From UBA5078 sp033721235 (GTDB lineage: Bacteria > Pseudomonadota > Gammaproteobacteria > Pseudomonadales > Pseudohongiellaceae), in contig JAWWAY010000001.1 of NCBI GenBank assembly GCA_033721235.1, positions 124,001 to 188,000 of the forward strand: a stretch of DNA of 64,000 nucleotides. The letters are read 5' to 3'. A program made the translations under genes and the position numbers. Below the pieces are notes generated by a model. The model was not told where the DNA came from and did not search any database. It saw only the letters and a program-made list of their open reading frames with translations. Below, in pieces: positions 52,154 through 60,991 of this stretch; the stretch's first letter is position 1; every line of letters starts with the position of its first letter.

Positions 52154-52795
52154 ATGAAAAAATTTACAACACAATCGGGCTTGGTTATGCCTTTGGATAG
52201 AGCCAATGTTGATACTGACTTTATTATTCCAAAGCAGTTTTTGAAGTCCATCAAGCGTAGCGGCTTCGGTGTCAACCTGTTCGATGAGCATCGTTATATG
52301 GACAAAGGAGAGCCAGGCAAGGATAACTCTAGCCGTCCGCTTAACCCTGATTTCGTGATGAATCAGCCCCGTTACGCGGGGGCCTCAGTCCTCTTGGCGC
52401 GTGATAATTTTGGTTGCGGTTCCAGCCGTGAACACGCACCTTGGGCCTTAGATGACTACGGTTTTCGCGTGATTATTGCGCCGAGCTTTGCCGATATTTT
52501 CTTTAACAACTGCTTTAAGAATGGGATATTACCTATTGTTTTAAATAAAGAAGTTGTTGATTCGCTATTTAAAGAAGTAGAAGCAAACGAAGGGTATGAG
52601 CTAACTGTCGACTTGGAGAACCAAGTGATCAAGAAGCCCAATGGCGAGACAATCTCCTTCGTGGTGGATAGCTTCCGCAAGTATTGCCTGATCAATGGGC
52701 TGGACGATATCGGCCTTACCCTGCAAGATGCGGCCGAAATTAAAAGCTTCGAAGAAAAGTGGGCGGAACAATCTCCTTGGTATTTTAATGCCTAA
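52154..52795 (+). CDS. leuD: 3-isopropylmalate dehydratase small subunit
   Basis: The 213-residue small subunit forms the swivel domain of the isomerase. Visible family features: the start FTTQSGLVMPLDRANVDTD, FGCGSSREHAPWAL, and FADIFFNNCFKNGILP. Length is normal. It lies between leuC and a hairpin that separates it from asd. Confidence 0.97.
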   Translation: MKKFTTQSGLVMPLDRANVDTDFIIPKQFLKSIKRSGFGVNLFDEHRYMDKGEPGKDNSSRPLNPDFVMNQPRYAGASVLLARDNFGCGSSREHAPWALDDYGFRVIIAPSFADIFFNNCFKNGILPIVLNKEVVDSLFKEVEANEGYELTVDLENQVIKKPNGETISFVVDSFRKYCLINGLDDIGLTLQDAAEIKSFEEKWAEQSPWYFNA

Positions 52796-52808
52796 GTGAG
52801 ATCCAAGT

Positions 52809-52831
52809 GCCTTAGGTATTGAGCCTAAGGC
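52809..52831 (+). other. Hairpin between leuD and asd
   Basis: GCCTTAGG and CCTAAGGC pair perfectly (8 bp) around TATTGAG, 13 bases after the leuD stop. No T run follows, so it is a poor terminator; it may stabilise the upstream mRNA or mark a processing site. Confidence 0.45.
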
Positions 52832-52868
52832 GACTAAATTCAAAGATTTGAATATAAGGATGGCAGTA

Positions 52869-53888
52869 ATGAAGACTTATAATGTAGCGGTGGTTGGAGC
52901 AACTGGCGCTGTAGGCGAAACTCTCATCAGCATACTGGAAGAGAGAAACTTTCCTGTAAAACAATTGTTTCCGCTGGCAAGTGAGCGCTCTGCGGGCAAG
53001 AAAGTAATGTTTAAAGGCAAGTCTGTCACCGTGCAAAACCTAGCTGAGTTTGATTTCAGTCAGGCAGATATCGGTCTGTTCTCTGCTGGTGGCAGTATTT
53101 CAGCAGAATTCGCAGAGAAAGCGGGTAAGGCGGGATGTGTGGTCATCGATAACACCTCTCACTTTCGCTATGAGGACGATATTCCCTTGGTAGTGCCAGA
53201 AGTAAACCCTCAGGCCATTGCTGACTACCCAAATCGCAACATCATTGCCAACCCGAACTGCTCAACTATTCAGATGTTGGTCGCCCTAAAGCCTATTCAC
53301 GATAAAGTGGGTATCGAGCGAATCAATGTGTCCACCTATCAGGCGGTGTCAGGGACTGGTAAGTCTGCTATCGAAGAGCTGGCTAAGCAGACTGCTGCGC
53401 TGCTGAATGGTCGCGATGTTGAGAGCACTGTGTATCCTAAGCAAATTGCCTTCAATGTATTGCCGCAGATAGACGTATTCCAGGAAAACGGCTATACCAA
53501 AGAAGAAATGAAAATGGTTTGGGAAACTAAGAAGATCTTCGGTGACGATAGCGTTCGAGTGAATGCGACTTGTGTGCGAGTGCCTGTGTTCTATTCTCAT
53601 TCCGAAGCGGTGGCTATTGAGACTAAAGCGCCTATCTCAGAAGAGGAAGTGCGCGAATTGCTCAGCAATGCGCCAGGCGTTGTGCTAATGGATGAGCGTG
53701 TGGATGGCGGTTATCCAACTGCTGTTACCGATTCAGCGGGCAAAGACGGTACTTATGTAGGCCGTATTCGTAAAGATATTTCTCACCCTAATGGCATGAA
53801 TATGTGGATTGTGTCAGATAATGTGAGAAAAGGTGCTGCTTTGAACTCAGTTCAGATTGCTGAAGTATTGATAAAAGACTATTTATAA
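52869..53888 (+). CDS. asd: Aspartate-semialdehyde dehydrogenase
   Basis: Asd reduces aspartyl phosphate in the route to lysine, threonine, methionine and diaminopimelate. From ATG 52869 (AAGGA eight bases upstream) the product has 339 residues and starts MKTYNVAVVGATGAVGE. Catalytic Cys131 lies in NPNCSTIQ, and the substrate His region is in RVPVFYSHSE. The length and motifs match the short Asd type common in pseudomonads and Gram-positives rather than the 367-residue E. coli type. fimV follows. Confidence 0.95.
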   Translation: MKTYNVAVVGATGAVGETLISILEERNFPVKQLFPLASERSAGKKVMFKGKSVTVQNLAEFDFSQADIGLFSAGGSISAEFAEKAGKAGCVVIDNTSHFRYEDDIPLVVPEVNPQAIADYPNRNIIANPNCSTIQMLVALKPIHDKVGIERINVSTYQAVSGTGKSAIEELAKQTAALLNGRDVESTVYPKQIAFNVLPQIDVFQENGYTKEEMKMVWETKKIFGDDSVRVNATCVRVPVFYSHSEAVAIETKAPISEEEVRELLSNAPGVVLMDERVDGGYPTAVTDSAGKDGTYVGRIRKDISHPNGMNMWIVSDNVRKGAALNSVQIAEVLIKDYL

Positions 53889-53920
53889 TGAATACTTGCA
53901 TTCGCAACTGAAACAAAATT

Positions 53921-53958
53921 CTGAGAGATGTGTGGTAAGCTCGCCACGCAACTCTCAG
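53921..53958 (+). terminator. Probable terminator after asd
   Basis: CTGAGAG at 53921-53927 pairs with CTCTCAG at 53952-53958; a second stem inside (GTGTGG with CCACGC, one wobble pair) closes on an 8-base loop. TAATTTGT follows, a weak U tract. It separates asd from fimV. Confidence 0.55.
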
Positions 53959-54040
53959 TAATTTGTATTAGCAGTAATCGAAATACTCTCGCGGCAAAGT
54001 GCCAAGCCTGAAGCGACAGCCATTGATGAAGGAATGGATT

Positions 54041-57000
54041 ATGGTAAGAAAGCTAGTGGTGTTGTTGACCTCTGTGGTTTTGTTTGCCGCAGCACACGCG
54101 AAAGCCCTGGGTCTTGGAGAGATCACTCTCGAGTCAGCGCTTAATCAACCACTCGTCGCCAGAGTTGAGTTACTGCAATTGGGAGCCGTACGGCCTGATC
54201 AAATTGAAGTCAGCCTAGGTTCTCAACGCGATTTCGATCGTTTCTCAATAGAGCGTACCCCATTCTTGAATGCCATCGAGTTTAATATTGAAACTCGTGG
54301 TAGTGATACCTTCATCCGTTTGACTACGCAAGACCCAGTCAGAGAGCCCTTCTTAAGTGTTGTGCTTGATACGCGCTGGCCTGCAGGTCGTGTATTAGGT
54401 GAGTACACGATGTTGCTGGATTTGCCGAGCTTTAGCGATACAGCTCCAGCGCCCGCAGTGGCGCAGCCTGTCAGCTCTGCGGCGCCGCAGCAAGTGCGAA
54501 GCTCTACGCCTACACCTACACCTACACCTACACCTACGCCCGCCCAGTCTTCGATGGCGCAGGACTTGTCGCCTCAAGCCGAGCAAATGGAAACCGAATC
54601 CGGTAGCGATATCGTGCCTCTGGCGGCTAACGATGGCACTGTGACGGTCGACACCGATGATACGCTTTGGGACATTGCCTTAGAGGTCAGACCGGACAAT
54701 TCGGTTACGGTTCAGCAGACGATGCTTGCTTTGCAGCGACTCAATCGCGAAGCCTTTATCGCAGACAATATTAATATCGTGAAGCGCGGTCAGGTGCTTC
54801 GCGTGCCTGATCTTGCCCAGATTCAAGCTCTTAGTGCTCGCGATGCCGTGAGTGAGGTCTCAAGACAGAATCAATTATTTGAAAACCGTCGCAATGTGCC
54901 CCTGAGCACGCAACCATTGGCGGCAGCGCCTAATGGTGACGCAAACGCAACGAGTAACCGCGGTGAATTGAGCATTGTCGGTGAAGATTCCAACGATCAG
55001 AACGCCGGTCAGTCTATCAGCAGTGCCAGAGAGGCCGAGCTGACTTCGCGTATTGCAACATTGGAAGACGAACTGGCGGTGCAGCGCGAGCAAACAGATG
55101 CCGCAAATCGCCGAGCAGAAGAGTTGAGCGAGCGCTTGAGCCTATTGGAGCAGCAGATTGCCTCTGCCCAAGAGATTATTCGTTTGCGCGATTTAGAACT
55201 AGCCCAGCTACAAGAGTCCTTAGCGCAAGCCCAGCAGGGTGATCAGGCGGCAGACATGGCTGCGGAGAATGATGCTACAGCCGATGCAATGGCTGAGGAG
55301 CCAAGCCCAGAAACCGTCATCACGCGAGCGCCAGAGAAGTCATTGGTGCAGACAGTGATCGATACTCTGATGGCCAATACTTTCGCTCTAATCGGCGCTG
55401 CTGCGCTCATCGTTCTTGCTTTAGTCCTCGTGCTTTTGCGTCGCAATAAGGCAAAAGACGAAGAGGCATTAGATGATCTAGATGCAATGGCCACTGAGGT
55501 GGGTGAAGAGAAAGACACTGAAGCCGAGACACAGGAGAGCGATGCACAAGCGGCGCCCCTAGTAGAAGGTGAGCCTAGTGAAGAGGAGATGGATGAGATC
55601 TTCAATTTGGCCGAAGGCCTCGATGAAGAGATTGATGATAGCTTCGGGGCTTCCCATGAAGCCGCTGAAGGTCATGATGCTGTCCGTGAGTTATTGGAAG
55701 AGGCCGATGCGCTAATCGCCAGCGAACGCTACGACGAGGCAATCAGCTTGCTGCAAGACGGTATAGTGGCTGAGCCTGATGCCGCGGACTTGCGCCTGAA
55801 GTTGCTGGAAGTCTGTGTGGCCAAGAAAGACGCCGTAGGCTTTAAGCTGCAGGAAACCGAGCTGCGTGAGTCTGCTAGCCCTGAGGTAATTCAACGCATT
55901 GAGGAGCTAAAGGCTCAGTTACGCCAGGAAGTGGATGACGAAATTCTCGATGATGGTGAGCAAGAGTTCTTTGACGAATTGGAAGACAAAGACGTAGATG
56001 AGCTTGAGCTGGCTTTAGACATGGATGCGAGCGCCGAGGTCGATGATAGTAAGGTTGAGGAGCCCGAAGAGCCTCACCTTTATTCTGATGATGATACCGA
56101 TATCCCCGAACTTGAGGGTGACGATGGCGCGGAAGAAGACGAAGACGAGCCTGAAGAGCCGCACCTGTATTCAGATGATGACACCGATATCCCTGAGCTT
56201 GAAGACGAGCCGGCTGAAGCCGAGGACGATCCCTTCGATCTATCGACTGAGTCCGATGAGGAAACCATTGAGTTTGCCGTGGACGAAGACATCGCGGGTA
56301 ATAACACTGCCGATGCCGAAGAGGATAGCGATGACGAGCTTGAGGACGAAGAGAACCTTGTCGAGTTTGATTTCGCTTCCGATGACACGGCGACAACTGA
56401 CTCTGAAGAAGCCGACGAGGCCGATGAAGACGAAAACGCGATAGATTTTGATTTTGCCGCTGATGAGTCTAGCCCAGAGCCTGCTGAGAGTCTGGAGGCT
56501 ACTACCGAAGCTATGGATGCATTGGAATTCGGTAGCGCACCAGAAGATGACGGCAGCGAAGTTGCAGAAGAAGATAAAGAAGAGCTGTCTATTGATTTCG
56601 ACGTTCAAGATGATGAAGACGCTGCGCCAGCAGTCGAGCCGCAACTCGATAGTGAAGAGCCGGAAGACGGCGAGGTCGTGTTCGATTTCGATGACGCAAA
56701 GGATGACAGTGCTAACACTGATAAGGCGAATGGTGATGAAGAAGAGGTGGACTGGGATCTGTCCACCGATGACGAGGAAGAGCTTGAAGTAGAGTTTGAC
56801 ATCGATGCAGCAGAGCCAGAAGCCGATTCAGAAGAAGATGATGATTTAGAGATAGATTTTGCGGGCCTAGAAAAAGAAGTAGACGAGTCTGCGGTGCAGT
56901 TTGACTTAGACGATGAAAATGGCGCCGAGCAAGAAGCGGGCGACGAGCTGGAGCAAGTCATCGATTTCGCTGATGATGACAAGGAGTCCGAAGCCGAAGT

Positions 57001-57259
57001 TGCACAGAGCGCCGAGGTGGATGACGAGTTCGCGGACTTGTCGTTCCTAGGCGATGCGCAAGACGAGGACGAGGATACAGATAGCGATGAAGACGACTTC
57101 CTGTCTGATGCCGACGAAGCCGCTACTAAGCTTGACTTGGCTCGAGCCTATTTTGAAATGGATGACAAAGACGGCGCGAAAGAGATTCTTGAGGAAGTCA
57201 TCAAGGAAGGCTCCGAAGAGCAAATTAGAGACGCTAAGGCGTTATTAGAGAAACTCTAA
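54041..57259 (+). CDS. fimV: FimV-like polar hub protein
   Basis: FimV is a large inner-membrane protein that binds peptidoglycan, organises the pole and supports type IV pili. ATG 54041 has AAGGA seven bases upstream and gives a proper signal peptide (MVRKLVVLL to AHAKA). The 1072 residues show: the FimV N-terminal domain with LGLGEITLESALNQPL, a Thr-Pro repeat (about 156-167), a LysM domain (about 198-265), a coiled coil (about 330-410), a membrane helix (about 445-467), TPR-like helices (about 547-597), a very acidic tail and the conserved C-terminal FimV motif (1025-1072). The cytoplasmic tail holds a 20-residue duplication, listed separately. Confidence 0.94.
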   Translation: MVRKLVVLLTSVVLFAAAHAKALGLGEITLESALNQPLVARVELLQLGAVRPDQIEVSLGSQRDFDRFSIERTPFLNAIEFNIETRGSDTFIRLTTQDPVREPFLSVVLDTRWPAGRVLGEYTMLLDLPSFSDTAPAPAVAQPVSSAAPQQVRSSTPTPTPTPTPTPAQSSMAQDLSPQAEQMETESGSDIVPLAANDGTVTVDTDDTLWDIALEVRPDNSVTVQQTMLALQRLNREAFIADNINIVKRGQVLRVPDLAQIQALSARDAVSEVSRQNQLFENRRNVPLSTQPLAAAPNGDANATSNRGELSIVGEDSNDQNAGQSISSAREAELTSRIATLEDELAVQREQTDAANRRAEELSERLSLLEQQIASAQEIIRLRDLELAQLQESLAQAQQGDQAADMAAENDATADAMAEEPSPETVITRAPEKSLVQTVIDTLMANTFALIGAAALIVLALVLVLLRRNKAKDEEALDDLDAMATEVGEEKDTEAETQESDAQAAPLVEGEPSEEEMDEIFNLAEGLDEEIDDSFGASHEAAEGHDAVRELLEEADALIASERYDEAISLLQDGIVAEPDAADLRLKLLEVCVAKKDAVGFKLQETELRESASPEVIQRIEELKAQLRQEVDDEILDDGEQEFFDELEDKDVDELELALDMDASAEVDDSKVEEPEEPHLYSDDDTDIPELEGDDGAEEDEDEPEEPHLYSDDDTDIPELEDEPAEAEDDPFDLSTESDEETIEFAVDEDIAGNNTADAEEDSDDELEDEENLVEFDFASDDTATTDSEEADEADEDENAIDFDFAADESSPEPAESLEATTEAMDALEFGSAPEDDGSEVAEEDKEELSIDFDVQDDEDAAPAVEPQLDSEEPEDGEVVFDFDDAKDDSANTDKANGDEEEVDWDLSTDDEEELEVEFDIDAAEPEADSEEDDDLEIDFAGLEKEVDESAVQFDLDDENGAEQEAGDELEQVIDFADDDKESEAEVAQSAEVDDEFADLSFLGDAQDEDEDTDSDEDDFLSDADEAATKLDLARAYFEMDDKDGAKEILEEVIKEGSEEQIRDAKALLEKL
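54506..54541 (+). repeat. Six tandem hexanucleotides inside fimV
   Basis: Six copies of ACRCCY (mostly ACACCT) encode Thr-Pro repeated six times in the linker before the LysM domain. The four middle copies are identical, so slippage in steps of two residues is possible without frameshift. Confidence 0.85.
56057..56203 (+). repeat. Duplicated 60-base unit in the acidic tail of fimV
   Basis: The units 56057-56116 and 56144-56203 encode nearly identical 20-residue blocks (E/D-EPEEPHLYSDDDTDIPELE, one residue differs), separated by nine codons. The copies differ mostly at third codon positions, which shows that the protein sequence has been kept after an older duplication. Confidence 0.8.
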
Positions 57260-57329
57260 TGGCGCTTAAGTTCAGCAGGGTGCAGCAGTTCAATGCTGCA
57301 CTAGATTGTGGTCAATTCTAGGCCTGATA

Positions 57330-58160
57330 GTGACATCATCTGATATAGATTCCCCCAATACTTCCCGCATTGCGTTGGCCGTCGAATATGACGGTGCGGC
57401 GTTTCATGGTTGGCAGAGTCAGGCAGACCCGGAACTTCCCACTGTGCAAGCCAGTGTAGAGAGGGCCTTGTCGAAGGTCGCAAACCATCCGGTGAATACA
57501 GTGTGCGCTGGCCGCACAGATACCGGCGTGCACGGCTGTGCACAGGTCGTTCACTTTGATTGTCAGATAGATCGAGGTGAGAAGGCCTGGGTCCAAGGCT
57601 GTAATAGCCAAATGCCCAAAGGGGTGCGAATACTATGGGCTAAAACAGTCGATAAAGACTTTCATGCCCGTTTTTCGGCCACGGCTAGACGGTATAACTA
57701 TGTTATTTACGATGCGCCTGTAGCACCGGCTCTATTGGCTAAGCAGCTTACCCATACGCGCTTAGAGTTGAACGTGGCTGCCATGCATGAGGCTGGCCAG
57801 TACTTGCTGGGTGAGCATGATTTTAGCTCGTTCCGTGCCGCTGGCTGTCAGTCGCGCAGCCCGTTTCGCAATGTGATGCATTTGCGCGTCACCAGGCACC
57901 ACCGCTTTATTGTCATCGATATTCGAGCGAATGCGTTCTTGCAGCATATGGTGCGTAATATCGCCGGTGTCTTGCTGGAAATAGGGGCTGGCCGTAAGCC
58001 CCCTGAATGGGCGAAGGAGGTCCTGTCACTTAGGGACAGAACACAGTCGGCAATGACCGCAAGCCCTTGTGGTCTTTATCTCGTAGATGTGAGCTACCCA
58101 GAGTCTTGTGGTTTGCCGCAAGTTGCCGCTGCTCCCAGTTTTTTACAGCCTTTTACATAG
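57330..58160 (+). CDS. truA: tRNA pseudouridine(38-40) synthase
   Basis: TruA makes pseudouridine at positions 38-40 of tRNA. From GTG 57330 the product has 276 residues, near the usual 270, and begins a short way before RIALAVEYDGAAFHGWQ. The catalytic Asp64 lies in GRTDTGVHG. FSSFRAAGCQS and FLQHMVRNIAGVL follow. A TTG at 57306 would add eight residues with no ribosome site. The order fimV-truA-trpF is as in pseudomonads. Confidence 0.94.
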   Translation: MTSSDIDSPNTSRIALAVEYDGAAFHGWQSQADPELPTVQASVERALSKVANHPVNTVCAGRTDTGVHGCAQVVHFDCQIDRGEKAWVQGCNSQMPKGVRILWAKTVDKDFHARFSATARRYNYVIYDAPVAPALLAKQLTHTRLELNVAAMHEAGQYLLGEHDFSSFRAAGCQSRSPFRNVMHLRVTRHHRFIVIDIRANAFLQHMVRNIAGVLLEIGAGRKPPEWAKEVLSLRDRTQSAMTASPCGLYLVDVSYPESCGLPQVAAAPSFLQPFT

Positions 58161-58214
58161 GCTAGTCTCGGTTAATTTGATAGAATCCCATGCTTTTGGA
58201 AGGCCTATCTTATT

Positions 58215-58844
58215 GTGCGTCGAACACGTATTAAAATCTGTGGTTTAAGCAATATCGAAGAAGCGCTGCGAGCGGTTGATTGCGGTGCGGATGCCATCGG
58301 TTTGGTGTTCTATGAGAAAAGCTCGCGCGCCGTCTCGATCGCCCAAGCTAAGGCCATTTATTCGGCTTTGCCTGCATTTGTTAGCATAGTAGGTCTATTC
58401 GTTAATCCAAGTCGTAGTGAAGTAGAGCAAGTGCTAGCCCAAGTGCCGCTGGATTGTTTGCAGTTTCATGGTGAGGAGACGCCAGATTTTTGCGCCTCTT
58501 TCTCTCGCCCGTATATGAAGGCGATTCGAGTGCAAGATGGGCTCGATGTAAACAGCAAGATTCGAGAATACGCCGATAGCCGTGCGATCTTATTGGATAG
58601 CTATAGCGCCACGAGTGCTGGAGGCACGGGTGAGGTGTTTGATTGGAGCATAGCGCAGCAATGCGTGGCGCAATCAAAGCTGCCCATAGTACTTGCGGGT
58701 GGGCTTGAGCCTGATAATGTTGCCCAAGCTATAAAACAAGTTAGACCATACGCTGTTGATGTCAGCAGCGGTGTAGAGTCGGCGCCTGGTCGCAAGAGCG
58801 AGCAGCGCATGAAAGCATTTATCAATGAGGTATATAGTGTCTGA
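58215..58844 (+). CDS. trpF: Phosphoribosylanthranilate isomerase
   Basis: TrpF converts N-(5-phosphoribosyl)anthranilate in the third step from chorismate to tryptophan. The 209-residue single TIM barrel starts RTRIKICGLSN with the catalytic Cys. Further motifs are GLVFYEKSSRAV, QFHGEE, LLDS and LAGGLEPDNV. The start is GTG. Its end overlaps the start of trpB by eight bases or more. Confidence 0.95.
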   Translation: MRRTRIKICGLSNIEEALRAVDCGADAIGLVFYEKSSRAVSIAQAKAIYSALPAFVSIVGLFVNPSRSEVEQVLAQVPLDCLQFHGEETPDFCASFSRPYMKAIRVQDGLDVNSKIREYADSRAILLDSYSATSAGGTGEVFDWSIAQQCVAQSKLPIVLAGGLEPDNVAQAIKQVRPYAVDVSSGVESAPGRKSEQRMKAFINEVYSV

Positions 58845-60078
58845 TACCAATGAAGTACACGCTTCTTCTGTAGAGGCGACAGATCAATTCTCGGGTCCCG
58901 ATAGTCACGGCCATTTTGGTCGTTTTGGCGGGGTGTTCGTCGGTGAAACTCTCATCGCAGCCGTGGAAGAGCTTGACCAAGTCTATTCCAAGATGGCTAA
59001 AGACCCAGAGTTCTGGGCAGAGATTGATCGAGACCTCGCTAACTATGTCGGACGCCCCTCACCGCTATATTATGCGGAGCGCCTCACGCAGAAGTACGGC
59101 GGGGCTAAAATACTCTTAAAGCGTGAAGACCTTAATCACACTGGCGCTCACAAGATTAATAATACGATCGGACAGGCCTTGCTGGCTAAAGCCATGGGTA
59201 AGCCGCGTATTATCGCTGAAACCGGAGCAGGGCAACACGGTGTGGCCAGCGCCACCATCGCGGCCCGCCTAGGGCTCGAGTGTCACGTCTATATGGGCGC
59301 AGAGGATATCCAGCGACAAGCTGCGAATGTGTATCGCATGAAGCTGCTTGGGGCCAATGTTATCGCGGTTGATTCAGGCTCCTGCACGCTCAAGGATGCC
59401 ATGAACGAGGCCTTGCGAGACTGGGCTACCAATGTGGACACTACCTATTACATTATCGGCACCGCAGCCGGCCCTCATCCTTATCCGCGTATGGTGCGTG
59501 ACTTCCAAGCGATTATCGGTCGTGAAGCGAGAGAGCAGTGCTTAAGCCAATACGGCAAGCTACCAGAGGCGCTCGTTGCCTGTGTAGGCGGCGGGTCCAA
59601 TGCGATTGGTTTGTTCTACCCATTCTTGCGTGATGAGTCGATTGCAATGTACGGCGTGGAAGCTGGCGGTGATGGCCTAGAGACTGGTCGTCACGCGGCA
59701 CCCTTAACTGCCGGACGTCCAGGTGTTCTGCACGGCAACCGCACCTATCTCATGACTGATGATGGCGGTCAGATCCTTGAAACCCATTCGGTATCGGCGG
59801 GCTTGGACTACCCAGGGGTAGGGCCAGAGCATTCGTGGTTAAAGGATATAAAACGTGTTAACTACGTGGCTGCAACGGATACCGAGGCCTTAAACTCTTT
59901 CCGCGAATTAACGCGCCTAGAGGGTATTATTCCCGCACTTGAGTCCAGTCACGCCATTGCCTATGGCTGCAAGTTGGCGGCGGGCATGTCCAAGGACGAA
60001 ACGGTGTTAATTAACCTGTCTGGTAGGGGCGATAAAGACATCCATACGGTAGCTGCTATCGACGGTATTAACATCTAG
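58837..60078 (+). CDS. trpB: Tryptophan synthase beta subunit
   Basis: TrpB joins indole and serine with pyridoxal phosphate. The PLP lysine is Lys106 in HTGAHKINN (GTG numbering); the phosphate loop GGGSNAIG and ETGAGQHGVA are intact. GTG 58837 has GAGG six bases upstream and is favoured; ATG 58825, in frame, is the alternative. From GTG the product has 413 residues, with an N-terminal extension of about 15 residues over E. coli. It lies between trpF and trpA. Confidence 0.96.
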   Translation: MSDTNEVHASSVEATDQFSGPDSHGHFGRFGGVFVGETLIAAVEELDQVYSKMAKDPEFWAEIDRDLANYVGRPSPLYYAERLTQKYGGAKILLKREDLNHTGAHKINNTIGQALLAKAMGKPRIIAETGAGQHGVASATIAARLGLECHVYMGAEDIQRQAANVYRMKLLGANVIAVDSGSCTLKDAMNEALRDWATNVDTTYYIIGTAAGPHPYPRMVRDFQAIIGREAREQCLSQYGKLPEALVACVGGGSNAIGLFYPFLRDESIAMYGVEAGGDGLETGRHAAPLTAGRPGVLHGNRTYLMTDDGGQILETHSVSAGLDYPGVGPEHSWLKDIKRVNYVAATDTEALNSFRELTRLEGIIPALESSHAIAYGCKLAAGMSKDETVLINLSGRGDKDIHTVAAIDGINI

Positions 60079-60112
60079 CGTAAAGCGCAAATTAGCGAAG
60101 AGAACACAATTG

Positions 60113-60928
60113 ATGAGTCGAATTAGTCAAACCTTCGAAGCCCTGGCGGCAGAGAATAAAAAAGCCCTTATTCCTTACTTGGTCGCTGGGGACCCAGATC
60201 GTGGAACCACGGTGGCATTAATGCATGCGCTAGTCGCTGCAGGGGCCAATGTCATTGAGCTGGGCATTCCCTTTAGTGATCCCTCATCAGATGGTGCCAT
60301 TATTCAATTAGGGGGGCAGCGCTCCTTGGCTCAGGGCACTACGCTGCGTGATGTCCTATCGATGGTGGAAGAGTTTCGCGGCACGGATAAAGAGACGCCG
60401 ATAGTGCTGATGGGTTATTTGAATCCCATCGAAATCATGGGCTATGAAGCATTCGCAGAGCGTGCAGAAGAGGTAGGCGTGGATGGTGTGCTTATCGTCG
60501 ATATGCCGGCCTACGAATCCGAGGGCTTATTGGCCTCAGTTAGACCGCGAGGCATTGATACCATCTTCTTATTGGCGCCAACGACTACTGAGGCGCGAGA
60601 GGCCTCTATCTGCAGCAATAGCACAGGCTATTTATACTACGTGTCTCTTAAGGGGGTCACCGGTGCGGCTATCACAGATCAGGCAGAAATTGACGCTCGT
60701 ATTAAGCATTTGAAAGGCGTGACATCGCTTCCGGTAGTCGTGGGCTTTGGTATCAAAGACGCTGACTCTGCGAAGGCCATGGCCTCCATCAGTGATGGTG
60801 TTATAGTAGGCAGTGCTTTAGTCGATAGAATTTCGAAGCTTAAGGCGGGGCAGCAGTATAGCGAGGCTGAATTGGCGCAAACAGTAGGCCTGATTGCGGA
60901 TATGAGAGAGTCTATAAATAACATTTAA
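60113..60928 (+). CDS. trpA: Tryptophan synthase alpha subunit
   Basis: TrpA releases indole from indole-3-glycerol phosphate. The 271-residue TIM barrel keeps the catalytic pair Glu49 (IELGIPFSD) and Asp60. The loop around Asp60 reads SDPSSDGAIIQ, where most relatives have SDPxADGPxIQ; Ala59 and Pro62 are changed but the catalytic acid is kept. ATG 60113 is preferred over the TTG directly before it. It completes trpFBA ahead of accD. Confidence 0.95.
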   Translation: MSRISQTFEALAAENKKALIPYLVAGDPDRGTTVALMHALVAAGANVIELGIPFSDPSSDGAIIQLGGQRSLAQGTTLRDVLSMVEEFRGTDKETPIVLMGYLNPIEIMGYEAFAERAEEVGVDGVLIVDMPAYESEGLLASVRPRGIDTIFLLAPTTTEAREASICSNSTGYLYYVSLKGVTGAAITDQAEIDARIKHLKGVTSLPVVVGFGIKDADSAKAMASISDGVIVGSALVDRISKLKAGQQYSEAELAQTVGLIADMRESINNI

Positions 60929-60991
60929 TAGCTTTCGCAAGCTATTGAAATACAAAGATTATAAATTTAGAAAACATTATAGGAAGGCGTC

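Noticed and set aside
54506..54541. CRISPR-like tandem repeat
   Set aside because: The units are six bases long with no spacers and encode Thr-Pro in frame within fimV.
55875..56396. Long open frame (173 codons) opposite the acidic tail of fimV
   Set aside because: It comes from the Glu/Asp-rich codons of fimV read on the other strand; the product is a low-complexity Arg/His/Pro string without ribosome site.
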